Shown here piece by piece: positions 1 to 11,604 of a DNA stretch of 64,000 nucleotides. The position numbers were made by a program, and so were the translations under genes. This stretch comes from Ipomoea triloba (taxonomy: Eukaryota; Streptophyta; Magnoliopsida; Solanales; Convolvulaceae): contig NC_044927.1 in assembly GCF_003576645.1 (NCBI RefSeq), positions 11,664,712-11,728,711 of the forward strand, read 5' to 3'. Position 1 is the stretch's first letter. Every line of letters starts with the position of its first letter. The notes beneath the pieces were generated by a model, which was given only the letters and a program-made list of their open reading frames with translations, was not told the DNA's origin and ran no database searches.

Positions 1-665
1 AGGAGAAATACGAGTAATAATACACTTAACTGGTGAACGGACAATTTTACCCGACCTCAACATAACCAAAATTTGACGAAAGAACTAATATTAGAAAGAA
101 TTTGAAAGTCAATGGACCTAAATTGTCCAAATTAAAAGTCTAAGACTAATTTTGGAAAATCAAATCAATAATCCCAAAATGAATGTAGGAAGCCAAGTCA
201 GGATCTTAAGTTTCAGATAATGGAGTGTGAGGCTGAGCCAAGTGACAACCACAAAAGCACTCAGTTCATCCCATCCCCAGACTAGTTGGAATATGTAATT
301 GGAGTGAAATTGGATACAACAAGAGAAGAAAGAAGAGAGACAAGTTGAAAAAGCATTGTTTCTTCTTCTTTGGGTGTGGCTGGTGGGGTGGGGTTGGATT
401 TGCTGAGGTATGACAGAGTAAAGCAAGCAGGCCGGCCCTCTTGTAGTTTCAAATTTCAATCACTAAATAATTCCTTTTTGTCAAAGCCGAATCGCAATCA
501 GTTACCTTAACATACACAATAAAACAAACAAAGAAGAAAGCATACAAACAGATCCACTGAGTGCTACCTAATCAAAACCAAATTCAAATTCAATTTTTCT
601 TCAACAACACAAGCATGAAAGAAAAACAAAAATTGTAGAAAAAAAAAAAAAAAAAAAGCACTAAC
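1..665 (-). other. Intron 1 of the BBX-like gene (5' part)
   Basis: Runs leftwards from the donor at 665-664. It has a long T tract on the coding strand (A run at about 640-657) almost directly after the donor. No coding stretch resembling B-box 1's second half or B-box 2 is visible, so the intron is at least 665 bp. Confidence 0.6.
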
Positions 666-758
666 TTTTTCATCGCAAGCACGGCAAAGAGCAGCCTCGT
701 CGGCGGCGCAGAAGAGTATGGCGGCAGCGCTCTCACAAGCATCACACAACGTTCTCAT
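666..758 (-). CDS. B-box zinc-finger protein (BBX18/19-like), first coding exon only
   Basis: Exon 1 of a plant double B-box transcriptional regulator. These are nuclear proteins of light, flowering and stress signalling that bind partners through B-boxes. The 31 codons start at a good ATG (758-756) and carry the N-terminal half of B-box 1, with the pairs CDAC (residues 5-8) and CRAC (25-28) plus C17 and D20. The peptide beginning [20 protein letters not shown] is closest, from memory, to the BBX18/BBX19 (DBB1) group rather than BBX24/25. The exon ends at GATGAAAAA followed by a gttagt donor, where this family also has an intron. I could not find exon 2, which should encode the second half of B-box 1, anywhere in 1-660, so the rest lies beyond the left edge. 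The coding frame itself looks healthy. Confidence 0.85.
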
Positions 759-1100
759 TCTCTCTCGCTGTTTAATTTTGTTTATTTATTTAATCTCTCC
801 CTCTCTCTCTCTCTCTCTCTCTGACTCTCAGCTCTCATCTTCTCCCACGATTCCACCCAGAGCGCGCCATCATTCGCCGTCGTCCGTCACAAAAAGAGCA
901 TCCGATTCAAAACCAAGACAACAGAAACAGGAAGTGGGTGAATCTGTATGTGATTGTGGGCTAAAGGTTGACAGGTCGAGCAGTGAGAAGAAAATTTTGT
1001 TGGATTGGCTGGTTGGTTGGTTGGTTGATTGGTTTAGTGTAGATGGAGGAGAGAAGGAAAAGTAAAAAAGAGTGAAAGAAGAGATGTTTGTTTACTCGCG
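759..1100 (-). promoter_or_regulatory. 5' UTR and proximal promoter of the BBX-like gene
   Basis: Upstream of the BBX ATG. It contains an uninterrupted (CT)n run at about 794-822, which reads as (GA)n in the transcript. Such pyrimidine/purine runs are common in plant 5' UTRs. No TATA box could be assigned with confidence. Confidence 0.45.
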
Positions 1101-1203
1101 GCGCGGATGTGTGTGCACCAGACGACCCTGACAAGTGTCTAAATTGGGTCAACCAACTCTATTCCAGATTTCCAGTCCACCCCCTCATTTTTACTCACAT
1201 AAT

Positions 1204-1246
1204 TCTTTCTTTTCTTTTCTTTTCTTTTCTTTTCTTTTCTTTTTTA
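1204..1246. repeat. TTTTC microsatellite
   Basis: About eight consecutive TTTTC pentamers ending in a short T run. It creates several spurious pyrimidine-rich open frames on the plus strand. Confidence 0.9.
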
Positions 1247-1581
1247 AATCAAAATATACTTATGCATTCAATCACAGCCACATCATCTCTACACACTTAC
1301 ACACTATACTTGTTTTCTTATTTACGAATATAATTCTTTATTAACATTTAACTCTTCAGAAAGTTGCTCAATTCACTAATCAATAACAATTAAAAATAAT
1401 AATCTTTCTTTTTTTTAAAAAAATCAAAATAATAATATTTCTAAAGATTAGGTGAACGTTATTATATACGGAGTAATTTAATTTTTAGTAGAGAATATAA
1501 TATTTTTCTTCTCAAAACAAGAATGAAAATATACCTAAATAATCCAAGAGGTATCTGGCCATTCAAGAATGAGGTAGATGT

Positions 1582-1760
1582 GTCTGTAAGGACAGCCTAG
1601 GTGATAAGAGTGCTTTACCTACAGCCGAGAGGTTGGAGATTTGATCCTCAAACTCTTGGGTTTGAGCCGGTCAGTTATGGGTAACTTAGGCTGATTTACC
1701 TCCTTGTGGTTCTTTGCCGATTAGGGTCACGGGGCGAGGAAAAAATCTTCTTAAAAGAAG
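1582..1760 (+). mobile_element. tRNA-derived SINE with 17-bp target duplication
   Basis: A 179-bp insertion flanked by a perfect 17-bp direct repeat, AAGAATGAGGTAGATGT, at 1565-1581 and 1761-1777. It has a pol III B-box-like GGTTTGAGCC near 1669 and ends in an A-rich tail (ttaaaagaag). The body mentioning gattagggtcacggggcg is typical of a plant SINE family. Confidence 0.8.
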
Positions 1761-1812
1761 AAGAATGAGGTAGATGTACCAAGTAACACAAACCAATGCA
1801 AATTTTAGTGTG

Positions 1813-2125
1813 GATGATGGTCAATGTAACAATGTGGACCATGAAGTATGTATCACTTTAATTACACTTCAGTTTCATTTGACAATATTACTATATTTTT
1901 TAGTTTCATTTTCCTTTCACACTAGTTTCATTATAGCAATACTAAAGTATCATTTTAATTCTACTATAGTTAATTTGATAATATACATTATTGGTTGAGC
2001 TCTATTATTTTTGTTTCATATTCTATTTATACTAGTTTCATTATAGTAACACAAAAATGTCATTTTAATTTTACTACAATTTCATTCGACAATCATAGTC
2101 CACACAGCGATGTATAAACCATTTT
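1813..2125. mobile_element. Possible MULE-type MITE
   Basis: Ends resemble the other MULE-type MITEs in the window: acaatgtggaccatga on the left and, inverted, gtgtggactatga on the right. The interior has repeated agtttcatt/ttcgacaat words, as in the elements at 32590 and 63551. I could not settle the exact ends or a target duplication. Confidence 0.4.
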
Positions 2126-3293
2126 CTACTGTATAACAACTGACAACCCACATATATTTTATGAGATGAGAATGAGATTATAAGGTTATTCTTAAATTTG
2201 CAAGATGAGATGGCATATTAAAGTAACTTTTTTTTAATACTTAAGTGTAGAGCAAACTTGCAAGATTTTCAAGCTTGCTAAGTACAAAATAGGATGTCGC
2301 ATGGCAATTTTTTTGTACTTCATTTATTTTTAATTATTTTATTATTTTATTGTATGGTGATGTAATAGTGGGTCACTTTTGAAAGCGAAAAAATATTATA
2401 GAGATATAAATAAAATAGTGAATGAATTGTAAATTTAACGATATAGAAGTGAAACTCATTTTTGTAAATAAAAGTGCATTGCAGGGATCTGGGTTGATTT
2501 TTTTATTTGCGGGGCCCTGTGCTAGTAACTAAGTGAGGTCATATCAAAGTATAAATAAATTACGAATTGAAAAAAATTAAAAAGAGAAAAATGTAAAAAT
2601 CCTAATTTTGGGCCAATATAATCACAAATACATATACCAACTATTAGGCTAAGGTTAAACTAGAAGCCCTCCAAATTTTGAGGTCGTGTGTAGTTGCACG
2701 TTTTGCATGTCCTAAAATCCAGCCAAGAGAGGGTAAGAATAGCATAACAATTGAATTGTTTTATGATTGATTGATGGAGTGTAGTGTAACAATCAATCAA
2801 TGACACAGCCTACAGTACCTAAAACAAAATGTTTATCCAACGATGAGTTTAGATAATTGGAGTAAAATAATGAGAGAGGAAAATGGAAGAGAGACGACAG
2901 GTGTGAAAAGAGAAAAAAAGTGGAGTTGGATTTGGGGTATCAGGAATTTGTGGGTTCAATTCTCCGCCACAACCTTCTACCTTTCTGAAAGCTACCTCTC
3001 TTTCTTTCTCACCCACCAATTTCTATTTCTTCCACTCTCCTCTTTTTTCTTTTATCCTTTTTATTATTATTATTATTTTTATCACTAGGACTAGGACTAC
3101 GACTAGGATTCCCAACACCAACACTTTGCAAATTTTCTTCAATTTCTGGGATCCACAATCCACAATCTCTCTCTACAGACTACAGTTGTAAAGATTTTAT
3201 TTTTTTCACATCCTCCTGCTCTAAATCCAACCCTGGATTCATCCCTACTCTCATGACAATGATTTCTTGTCCTTTGTATGTACTAATGTACAG
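2126..3293. other. Intergenic, no gene recognised
   Basis: AT-rich DNA with a short (TTA)n run near 3061-3075. No protein-like frame, RNA gene or bounded mobile element was seen. Region 2840-3200 has a longer open frame of low complexity, not protein-like. Confidence 0.5.
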
Positions 3294-3473
3294 AACAAAT
3301 TATTTTTTAAAAATATCATATTTTATAATTTTTTTAGGTATTTATATAATAATATATGTTGATATATCTTACAGAATTACGTATATCAAACGAATCATTC
3401 AATATTCACTTATTCAGTATAAAATCAATAACTTTAAATATAATAGATTTAATTTTGAATCTTAGTGTTACTA

Positions 3474-5018
3474 CTAGTTTTATACGCGCATTGCGCGAAT
3501 GAGTTAATGCCCAATGTTTATATTTAAATAAATATTTGAAAGTATATCAATGCAAGATTATATAGGAGAAGTTTATACATGGGTAATTGAATGTCGAATT
3601 TTTTTATTTAAATATCTAACTCAAAGTATATGAATCCAAGATAATATAGAAAATTCATTATAATTATTACTAAAATAAATGTTTGCTACCTTCTAAAATC
3701 GATAGTCTAAATATTTGGTCTAAAAATGATAGTCTAAATAAATACTACTTTTAATTTGAATTTTTCTAAGTGTTCTTAATTCTCTTTTGAGTAACATTGT
3801 CATTGTCTTCATCTTTACTATTTGTTCTCTTCCTTTTTGTTGGTAGTGTGTTGGTTGCAATTCGGTTATTGTTGGTAGCATAGATGACAACGTCATGCAA
3901 TGAGATTATGATATAGGAGCTATGGACTTTCCTTTAGGTGTTCTGCTTGGGGTTCATTTGGTTCAACCATTATTGTTGAATGAGTTATTGTGGATAAAGA
4001 AATCTCTAGTTTAAGAAAAAAGATTAAATAAATTAATAAAAATTTGAAATTTTAAAATATTATGTATTCCAAAGATATTAAAAGGTAGTTTCTCGCTTCA
4101 ATTTGCTGGGTAATGGGTTATTTGACAACTTTCATTGTCAACAAATCCCCCAAGTAGTTAATATGATTGGTTTCAAACTATTCTTTTTTATTTTTTTCAT
4201 GGTATTAAAGAAATACATATGTATCATTTTTTGGTGGAATTACTAATTTATTTCATTCAATAAGAGTAAAATAGAGTGATTCCGCTTCAATTTGTTGGGT
4301 TATTATTTGAGTACTCTCTTTGTCAACCAATCTCCAAGTAGTTAATATAATTAGCTTCAAATTGTTTTAAATTTTTTTTCATAGTATTAATAAAATACTT
4401 GGTAACTAAATATATAACATTATTTTGTACTATAACTTTGATATTTAATTACAAGATATTGTAAAAATAAGATAATGGACAATGTAATGAATATCAATTG
4501 ATAAATTTGAATGTAAAAAATCTTTGCATGAGAGAAAATAAAGATAATATAACTAATGAAATTATTTCTCTTATTTAATTTAATTTTTTGATAATGAATA
4601 TTTTTTTCAAATAAAGGTATTGTAGACACATAATTCTAAATTAAAGAAATACATATGTATCATTTTTTGTTGTAGCTACTCATTTATTTAATTTAATAAG
4701 AGTAAAATATAATGAGAAACTTAATTATGTCAAATTTGATTGAAATGAGGTTCGAACCAAAGACCTTTCTTATAGAAATTAATGGGTAATTTAAAAGTTA
4801 ACGGAATGTTAACGGAGAAGAGAATATTTAACAGAAAACTTAACAGATAATCATAAAAGTAAGGTTAAATTAGGTAATCTCTATTAATAATATTAATCTG
4901 AATTATCTGAACCAATTAAATAATTCATCTGAACCATCCATTTGATTAAATAATTTGACCGCCATTTTTTCTACCCATTTTAGGTCTAACTCTCTTTGGC
5001 TCTTATTAGTATAGTAGA
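3474..5018 (-). mobile_element. Non-autonomous Helitron (1545 bp)
   Basis: Read on the minus strand it starts TCTACTATACTAATAAG and ends with hairpin CGCGCAATGCGCG, about ten bases, then CTAG. That fits the Helitron signature of TC at the 5' end and a hairpin plus CTRR at the 3' end. It makes no target duplication. The duplicate copy at about 7370-7372 reads straight through as gttacta-aatttc, giving the empty site. No coding capacity was seen. Inside is a diverged direct duplication of about 190 bp (around 4094-4281 and 4283-4360, with a further copy near 4642-4714) containing aaagaaatacatatgtatca. Confidence 0.85.
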
Positions 5019-5031
5019 AATTCCATTCCCA

Positions 5032-5197
5032 AAGACCTTGTGATAGTAGCATTCGGTTGCACTCCCACATGGGAGGGAGTGGGTTCGAACTTCAGTGGAT
5101 GCGATATTAGCTCTTTGTGCTTCATTTGGTTGAGAAAGTAGCTATGAACAGATACTACATTGTAACAGAAGAGCCAATAGTACTCAAAAAAATAAAA
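5032..5197 (+). mobile_element. tRNA-derived SINE, copy 1
   Basis: Flanked by AATTCCATTCCCA (5019-5031) and AATTCCATCCCCA (5198-5210). It contains an A-box-like ccttgtgatagtagc, a B-box gggttcgaac, and an A-rich tail. The same insertion with the same flanks occurs in the duplicate segment, so it predates the duplication. Confidence 0.85.
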
Positions 5198-5696
5198 AAT
5201 TCCATCCCCACAATTATACAATGCATGGCAATTAGGTCAAAAGCATTTGGCTACTACATATTTCAGCTTTAAATTCATAGAATCTAGATTTATTTCCCAA
5301 CCAAAGTACCCGTCAAGATCACATCTATTTAATCCAATTCAATGATAAAATGCCTAATATAAGTGAGTTAAATTTAAAGCATATGCAGCATGTTACACAC
5401 ACAATTGAATATTGTTGTTGATGGAAGCATGTTACACACAATTCAATATTGTTATTGATGGAATTGAAACAGTGTCATATAACACCGTATTGTACTTTTA
5501 CAAGGCGTTTGGTTGGAAAGAAGGAATTACGAAAGAAAGGAATTATAATTCGGTGGAAAAAGAATAAGGTGGAAATAGTGGAAAAAGAATAAGGTGAAAA
5601 TAAAGTATGAATTCAAATTACAATGTTTGATATGTATGAATAGGATTACAGAGGATTGAAAGTGAATAAGTGATATAATGACTTAAATACTCTTAT

Positions 5697-5737
<41 letters not shown>

Positions 5738-6101
5738 TAATAATAATAAGACAAAGGCTATTATTGGATGGGCAAAATTGTATTTACACTAACAATTTTG
5801 CCCCTCTTTTACACCGAATTGTAATTCAACATTTAGAGGGAATTGCAATTCGGTATTGCAATTCCCTCCAACCAAACGGCGCAATTTTGACATCCACGGA
5901 ATTGTAATTCAACTACACCCAAATTACATCTAACCAAACACCACCTTAATTGCAACTACTCCAAGTAACATATGCGCTCTCATCCCATTTCACCTATCAT
6001 TGGTAAAATAAACTCTTTTTTTGTTGCATATTTTATTTACTATTCATTATTTTTAAATTTAGTTGTGATTACTAATATTTTCAATGTAGTTTTTAAGTGT
6101 A

Positions 6102-6292
6102 CTAGATATTATCTCGTGCGATGCACGATCTACATTTATATAATTAAATATTAAATAGTGTTATAACATTAATTATAAAAGAAAGAGAATAAAATTTTAT
6201 AGTTTATGAAGACATGTGCAATTACTAAGAAAAAAATGTTCGATTTGTATGTTATTACTAAAATGTAAATTACAAATTAAAAATTATTAAAA
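6102..6292 (-). mobile_element. Helitron 3' end fragment
   Basis: CTAG at 6102-6105 and the inverted repeat TCGTGCGATGCACGA at 6114-6128 form a Helitron 3' terminus on the minus strand. It is near-identical to the terminus at 8372 and is cut at 6293 by the CACTA end. Confidence 0.65.
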
Positions 6293-7186
6293 CACTGCTG
6301 GAAATTAGTGATTTTCCAACCACTTTTTCGACCACCTAAAAATTTGGTCGAAGAAATTGATTTTTTCCCTTTTTTCGTCAAGCAGCAAAATCATCGAAAA
6401 AGTGGTCAGAAATTTCCGGCCACGGCAAATATGTGGTCGGAAATATCCGTCCACGATGATAAAAGTGGTCGGAAATCCTTAGTGATTTTTTTGAGTTCCT
6501 TGGAGTGGTTTAGCGACCATTTTGGTGGTCGGAAATATACGCGTATTTTATTTTTTAAAGTTGACTTATTTTCCGATCATTTTCCGACCATGTTGTCGGT
6601 GGTCGGAAATTCCTTCATTATATAAACCCACCCAGCAGCCTCCCAACCAGTTTCATCTCCTTCTTATTTTTTTTTCTCCCATTGCTACGGATTTCTTCAT
6701 TTCTTCAACAAATGTTTTACTAAACTACTCACAATAGTGTAGAAATCAAGTTAAGATATGTGTATATATTCTTAGAATTTTCATTTTTGTCATTTTTTTA
6801 GATCTAGCTAGTTTGAATATTTACAACACCTTTGTACTAATTTTTTTAGAGATATTTTTAACTATAGTGTTGAAATCAAGCTAAGGTATGTGTATATATT
6901 TTTAGAATTTTGTATCTATGTCATCTTATGTTTAGATCTAGCTTTAATTATTTGTATATATTTTTGTGAATATATTTTTAAATTATTTATTGAATGATTA
7001 AACACTATGTAGTGTGTATATATGTGTGTGTGTGTGTTTAGATTTATTTGTATATTTATGAGTTTTTAACCTTAGTTTACATTTTATATGTTTTCTATTA
7101 TTTTATTAGTATGTTGATATATAATTATTTAAAGTATTTATATTACTTGCAATCTCGTGCGAACTATTGCTCAAGTAGGAAATGAG
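6293..7186 (+). mobile_element. CACTA (En/Spm-type) transposon left end
   Basis: Begins CACTGCTGGAAATTAGTG and then carries at least six copies, in both orientations, of the subterminal word GTGGTCGGAAAT or close variants up to about 6613. A TATA-like tatataaaccc follows at about 6618-6628. The rest holds two diverged copies of a block containing gaaatcaagttaag and tatgtgtatatattc (about 6741 and 6865). The matching right terminus was not found, so this is probably a fragment. Confidence 0.65.
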
Positions 7187-7980
7187 AACAAATTACTTTT
7201 AAAAAATATCATATTTTATAATATTTTTAAGTATTTATATAATAATATATGTTGATATATCTTATAGAATTACACATATCAAACGAATCATTCAAAATTC
7301 ACTTATTCAGTATAAAATCAATGAATAACTTTAAATATACTAGGTTTAAATTTAAATCTTATTGTTACTAAATTTCATCCCCAAACACCTTGTGGTCTAG
7401 TGGCACCCAGCCTCAGTGGAGAAGATATTGGCTCTTCGTGCTTCATTTTGTTGAGAAAGTAGCTATGAACAGATATTACATTGTAGTAGAATGAATAGTA
7501 CTAAAAAAAATTCCATCCCCACAATTATACAATGCATGGCAATTAGGTCAAAAGCATTTGGCTACTACATATTTCAGCTTTAAATTCATAGAATCTAGAT
7601 TTATTTCCCAACCAAAGTGCCCGTCAAGATCACATCTATTTAATCCAATTCAATGATAAAATGCCTAATATAAGTGAGTTAAATTTAAAGCTTATGCAGC
7701 ATGTTACACACACAATTGAATACTGTTATTGATGGAAGCATGTTACACACAATTCAATATTGTTATTGATGGAATTGAAACAGTGTCATATAACCGTATT
7801 ATACTTTTACAAGGCGTTTGGTTGGAAGGAAGGAATTACGGAAGAAAAGAATTATAATTCGGTGGAAAAAGAATAAGGTGGAAATAAAGTATGAATTCAA
7901 ATTACAGTGTTCGGTATGCATGAATAGGATTACAGAGGATTGAAAGTGAATAAGTGATAAAATGACTGAAATGCCCTTAT

Positions 7981-8019
<39 letters not shown>

Positions 8020-8568
8020 GACAAAGGGTATTATTGGATGGACAAAATTGTCTTTACACTGACAATTTTGTCCCTCTTTTACACCGAATTGCAGTTCAAC
8101 ATTTGGAGGAAATTGCAATTCGGTATTGCAATTCCCTCCAACCAAACGGCGCAATTTTAGCATCCACGGAATTGCAATTCAACTACACCCAAATTACATC
8201 CAACCAAACACCCCCTTAATTGCAACTACTCCAAGAAACATATGCGCTCTCATCCCATTTCACCTATCATTCGTAAAATAAACTCTTTTTTCGTTGCATA
8301 TTTTATTTACTATTCATTATTTTTAAATTTAATTGTGATTAATAATATTTTCAATGTAGTTTTTAAGTATACTAGATTTTTTCTCGTGCGATGCACGATC
8401 TACATTTATATAATTAAATATTAAATAGTGTTATAATATTAATAATAAAAGAAGGAGAATAAAATTTTATAGTTTATGAAGACATGTGCAATTACTAAGA
8501 AAAAAATATTCGATTTGTATGTTATTACTAAAATGTAAATTACAAATTAAAAATTATTAAAAAGCTCT
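7187..8568. repeat. Segmental duplication, copy 2
   Basis: Collinear partner of 3294-6292 without the Helitron insertion. It runs straight into the decayed autonomous Helitron, whose 3' terminus lies inside it at 8372. The microsatellite (TAA)n is at about 7983-8018 here and 5698-5749 in the other copy. Confidence 0.85.
7384..7508 (+). mobile_element. tRNA-derived SINE, copy 2 (internally deleted)
   Basis: Same family and same insertion site as 5032-5197, with flanks AATTTCATCCCCA (7371-7383) and AATTCCATCCCCA (7509-7521). About 40 bp including the B-box is missing, so it should not support pol III transcription. Confidence 0.8.
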
Positions 8569-9232
8569 TTGTAAACTATATTAGTAGTAGAAGTACATTT
8601 TTCTCCAAATTCACCACAAATTATTGAAAGTAAATTTCTTAATGGTGGCTATCGAGTCACCTTTTGATGTCAATAACAAATCTGGGGCATATAAACATTA
8701 GCGTACCCATCATTATCACAGCCAAGAGTACCATCCCCTATCGAAGCAAGCCATCCAGTAAAGTGTTGATGCACACTAGGTTCCATATTGTTTAGGCGTA
8801 GATTCTTAGTTAGCCACATCACTCTGCAACTATCCCAAAGGTATGATGAATTTATAGTTGCAGAGACAATGTCATGTCTTGATCACTTTGACACCACTAG
8901 TAATATCTGTCTAAAGTCACCCTCAAACATCAAAGTCTTACCTCCAAACGTCATATGAGCACTATCTTCGTTCACAAAGCATAATAAGTCTCTCATTGTT
9001 CGATCCAAAGTATCAAAACAATGTTTGTGCATCATTGGTGCTTAGTCCCAAATTATCAACTTAGCGTTAATAACTAGTTCCGCTAGTTGGCTTTCTTGAA
9101 AAATGTTACATGTGGAGTCTTTGTTTAGAGAGATAGGTATTGCAAATTTGGAATGCGCAGTCCTACCACCGGGTAGTAGTAAAGATGATATCCCACTTGA
9201 AGTCACGTTTACAACAATATCACCTTTGGATC

Positions 9233-9830
9233 TTATGGATATATTAGAAATGGAGCAAACCGACCCGAGAAAACGGAGCAAGGAGGACTCAAGCGAACCC
9301 GGGGCCCTGAGGTTGAGCCACGTGCTTGACCCGGGGCCCATGTTTGGGTCTTAGCCCAAAGGCCCCAACTTTAGGCCAAAACCAAGCCCAGGGGGGACTC
9401 GACTAAGGCCCAAGGAGCTCGACCAAGGCCTAGGAGGCTCGACCGAGGCCTAAGAGGGCTCGGTCAAGGCCCAAGGGGCTCGGCTAAGGCCCCAAGGAGC
9501 TCGACCGAGTCCCAATGAGCTTGATCGAGTCCTAAGGGGCTCGGTCGAGGCCTCAAGGGCTCGAGTAGGGGTGCTCCGCCGAGGGGGGTTTGGCTAGGCA
9601 CGGTCTAAGTTGTTATAACTACCCTCCCTTTTCGCGAGGGGCAGTTAAGGAGTTCCTAGTATAAAAGAACGGTTGGACATCCTGAAACACTTGTAATAGC
9701 TTGACAGACTCTTTGTAATCTTCTTACAGCCTATTAATACGAATTTATCTCCGCGATATACACATTCCTTGTCTTTCCTTTATTTATTGGGGCTAATTGA
9801 TTCGGACCCCCGAGTTAATTTTCTCCATCA
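9233..9830 (+). repeat. 5' LTR of element D
   Basis: Matches 13049-13612 over its length, including gacccgagaaaacggagcaa near the start, a run of ctcgaccaaggcc words, a TATA-like agtataaaag at about 9658, and an end in ttaattttctccatca. It is about 34 bp longer than the 3' LTR because of extra ctcgaccgag-type repeats. Confidence 0.85.
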
Positions 9831-9887
9831 TTGGTGATCTCGTTGAGAGCTTGACGTCAGCTCGAGCCTGCTATTTTTCCACTAGCT

Positions 9888-10154
9888 ATGACAATAACGA
9901 GATCCAACTCTCGTGACATGAATGGTTTTCGTGACACCCAGGTCACCCTGAGCGGGAACGACCTCAATGGGACCGCTAGCCATCAACAAACCGTCTCCAT
10001 GAGGTCGTCAGGGGACCTAAGGGATCGTCTCACAAATTATCGCAGCGGAGGGCGGGTCCGACACCACCACCCTCCAAACCAAGCCTTCCCGGAGGGGCTG
10101 GCCGCCATTCAGCATGTCGCTGTGACACTAGGTCGCCTCGTAGAGGGGCTCTGA
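9888..10154 (+). CDS. Gag-like N-terminal remnant of element D
   Basis: An 88-codon frame just downstream of the 5' LTR. It is Arg/Gly/His-rich at its end and has no zinc knuckle. Position and composition suggest a gag start, but I recognise no domain. Other frames up to about 11100 are low-complexity and overlapping, so the original gag reading frame cannot be restored. Confidence 0.35.
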   Translation: MTITRSNSRDMNGFRDTQVTLSGNDLNGTASHQQTVSMRSSGDLRDRLTNYRSGGRVRHHHPPNQAFPEGLAAIQHVAVTLGRLVEGL

Positions 10155-11409
10155 GGAGAAATTCAAGCCCCACCAGCTCGACCCCATGGCCTAATTGGGA
10201 ACGTTGACCCCACCTCCACCCTTTGGGGGAGCATGGTGAGTTGAGCACCCAATCACCACGAGTACCCGAAACTCAAGCCGAGGGAGAGGTTAACTCGCCC
10301 CGACCATTAGATAGGCGAGGAAGGGGTGGCACCAACCGAGATCGACATAGAGACGCTAGTAGAGGGGGGCCAACCCAAGCCAAGTCCTCCATGGAGTGGT
10401 TGGGCACCCGCATGATGACCCCAGACAGACTAGGGCAAAAGGCCAACCGCGAAAGAAACCCCGGTGGAGGAGTTATACTCACGAAGATCGCCGAGCCATG
10501 GGCCCCAAGCCCAGTCACGATGAGAGTAGACCTCCCAGGTCGAGCGATCAGGAGAGACTAGTGATCGAGCCCCAAGCTCTCACCTTGATGAGGACAAACA
10601 GCTCTGTAAGAGAGTGGATGAGCTCTAGGAGGGGGTGGTCACGCTCAAGCAAACTACCACCTTGTTAACCCACCTTCTGGAGGGGCTCCAAGGAGGTGTT
10701 CGAGCCCTCTCAGCTCGACCTAAAGGCCTCTCGAGGGGCGCCTACACTTTCTCCACCCCTCTCAAGGGGGCGTGATAAGTCGGGCAACCCCATAAGCGAA
10801 TAAACAAGCTCTAGGAGGGGGTGGTCGTGCTCCAACAAGCTACCACCTTGGCAAGGGGGTGTGATAAGGTGACCCGCCCCGCGGAGGGGCTCGAAGGAGT
10901 AGTGCAGCCCCCTCAACTTGGCACTAGGGCGCTACAGGGGGTCGTGCAAGGGTGGTGGTCAATAGTCGAACCTCCCCCCGACCCCTCTGAGACCAAGGGA
11001 GATGCTGGAGACTCGGTTTTCACGGGTGCAAGGAGCCCAAGCTCAGCAACCATGGACCCCCTGAGGAGCCAAGGCCATGACTACCAAATTATTGCTCTAA
11101 ATGCGTGAGAAACCGAGCCCCATCATGAGACATGGGACCCTTCAAGAATCATTGGAAAGAGTATGATAGATTTGGAGAACCAAGAAGCGAGTCGGAACCC
11201 TAGGGAATCTCAAGCCGATATTTTGGTTCCAAAGAAGGTGCACCTAGCGACCCCACCCTGTAAGCCCGAAGCTATTTTATACATCGACATATGTTCTCCC
11301 TAGTCGAATTTGCAAAGTCTAACCTCGCCTAGCAAGGCAAAGTAATCAATCCTATGGTCACAACCGTGCGCGCTAGCCCCGACCTTGGTATTCTCTAGCG
11401 GTCGTGGTC

Positions 11410-11499
11410 TACCCGTGCAACAACAAGCTCAAGACCCCCAAAGGAAAGATGGTAGCTAGAGTATGGAATGCCGAGCACTTATTGAAGTATTATCAATAA
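11410..11499 (+). pseudogene. C-terminal end of a gypsy integrase in element D
   Basis: The frame reads NNKLKTPKGKMVARVWNAEH then LLKYYQ and a TAA at 11497-11499. The RxWNAEHLxKYY ending is the conserved tail of Tat-like gypsy pol. The gypsy element at 52816 ends its pol with the corresponding RIWSSKNLVLYYH. Everything of pol upstream of this tail is missing. Confidence 0.7.
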
Positions 11500-11604
11500 T
11501 TCGTTTGTTAGAAGGTGGTCCGTCCCCTTCATTACAATAAAATTAGTAAAATTTTCGCAATGGATGGCTCAGTTTCACTTATTTTAGGGGGAGGAGGGGG
11601 TACT

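Larger units (their letters stand above)
3294..6292. repeat. Segmental duplication, copy 1 (interrupted by a Helitron)
   Basis: The blocks 3294-3473 and 5019-6292 align collinearly with 7187-8568, with only scattered substitutions and small indels. The shared content is an AT-rich left part, a SINE, a (TAA)n microsatellite, a block with acaccgaattg words, and a Helitron 3' end with hairpin at 6102-6128. Copy 1 differs by the 1545-bp Helitron at 3474-5018 and by a CACTA end starting at 6293. Confidence 0.85.

Noticed and set aside
160..459. 99-codon minus-strand frame left of the BBX exon
   Set aside because: Shows no B-box or other motif; it lies in the BBX intron.
4736..4765. tRNA-like box gaggttcgaacc in the Helitron
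   Set aside because: Only a B-box-like word; no acceptor or anticodon stem can be drawn.
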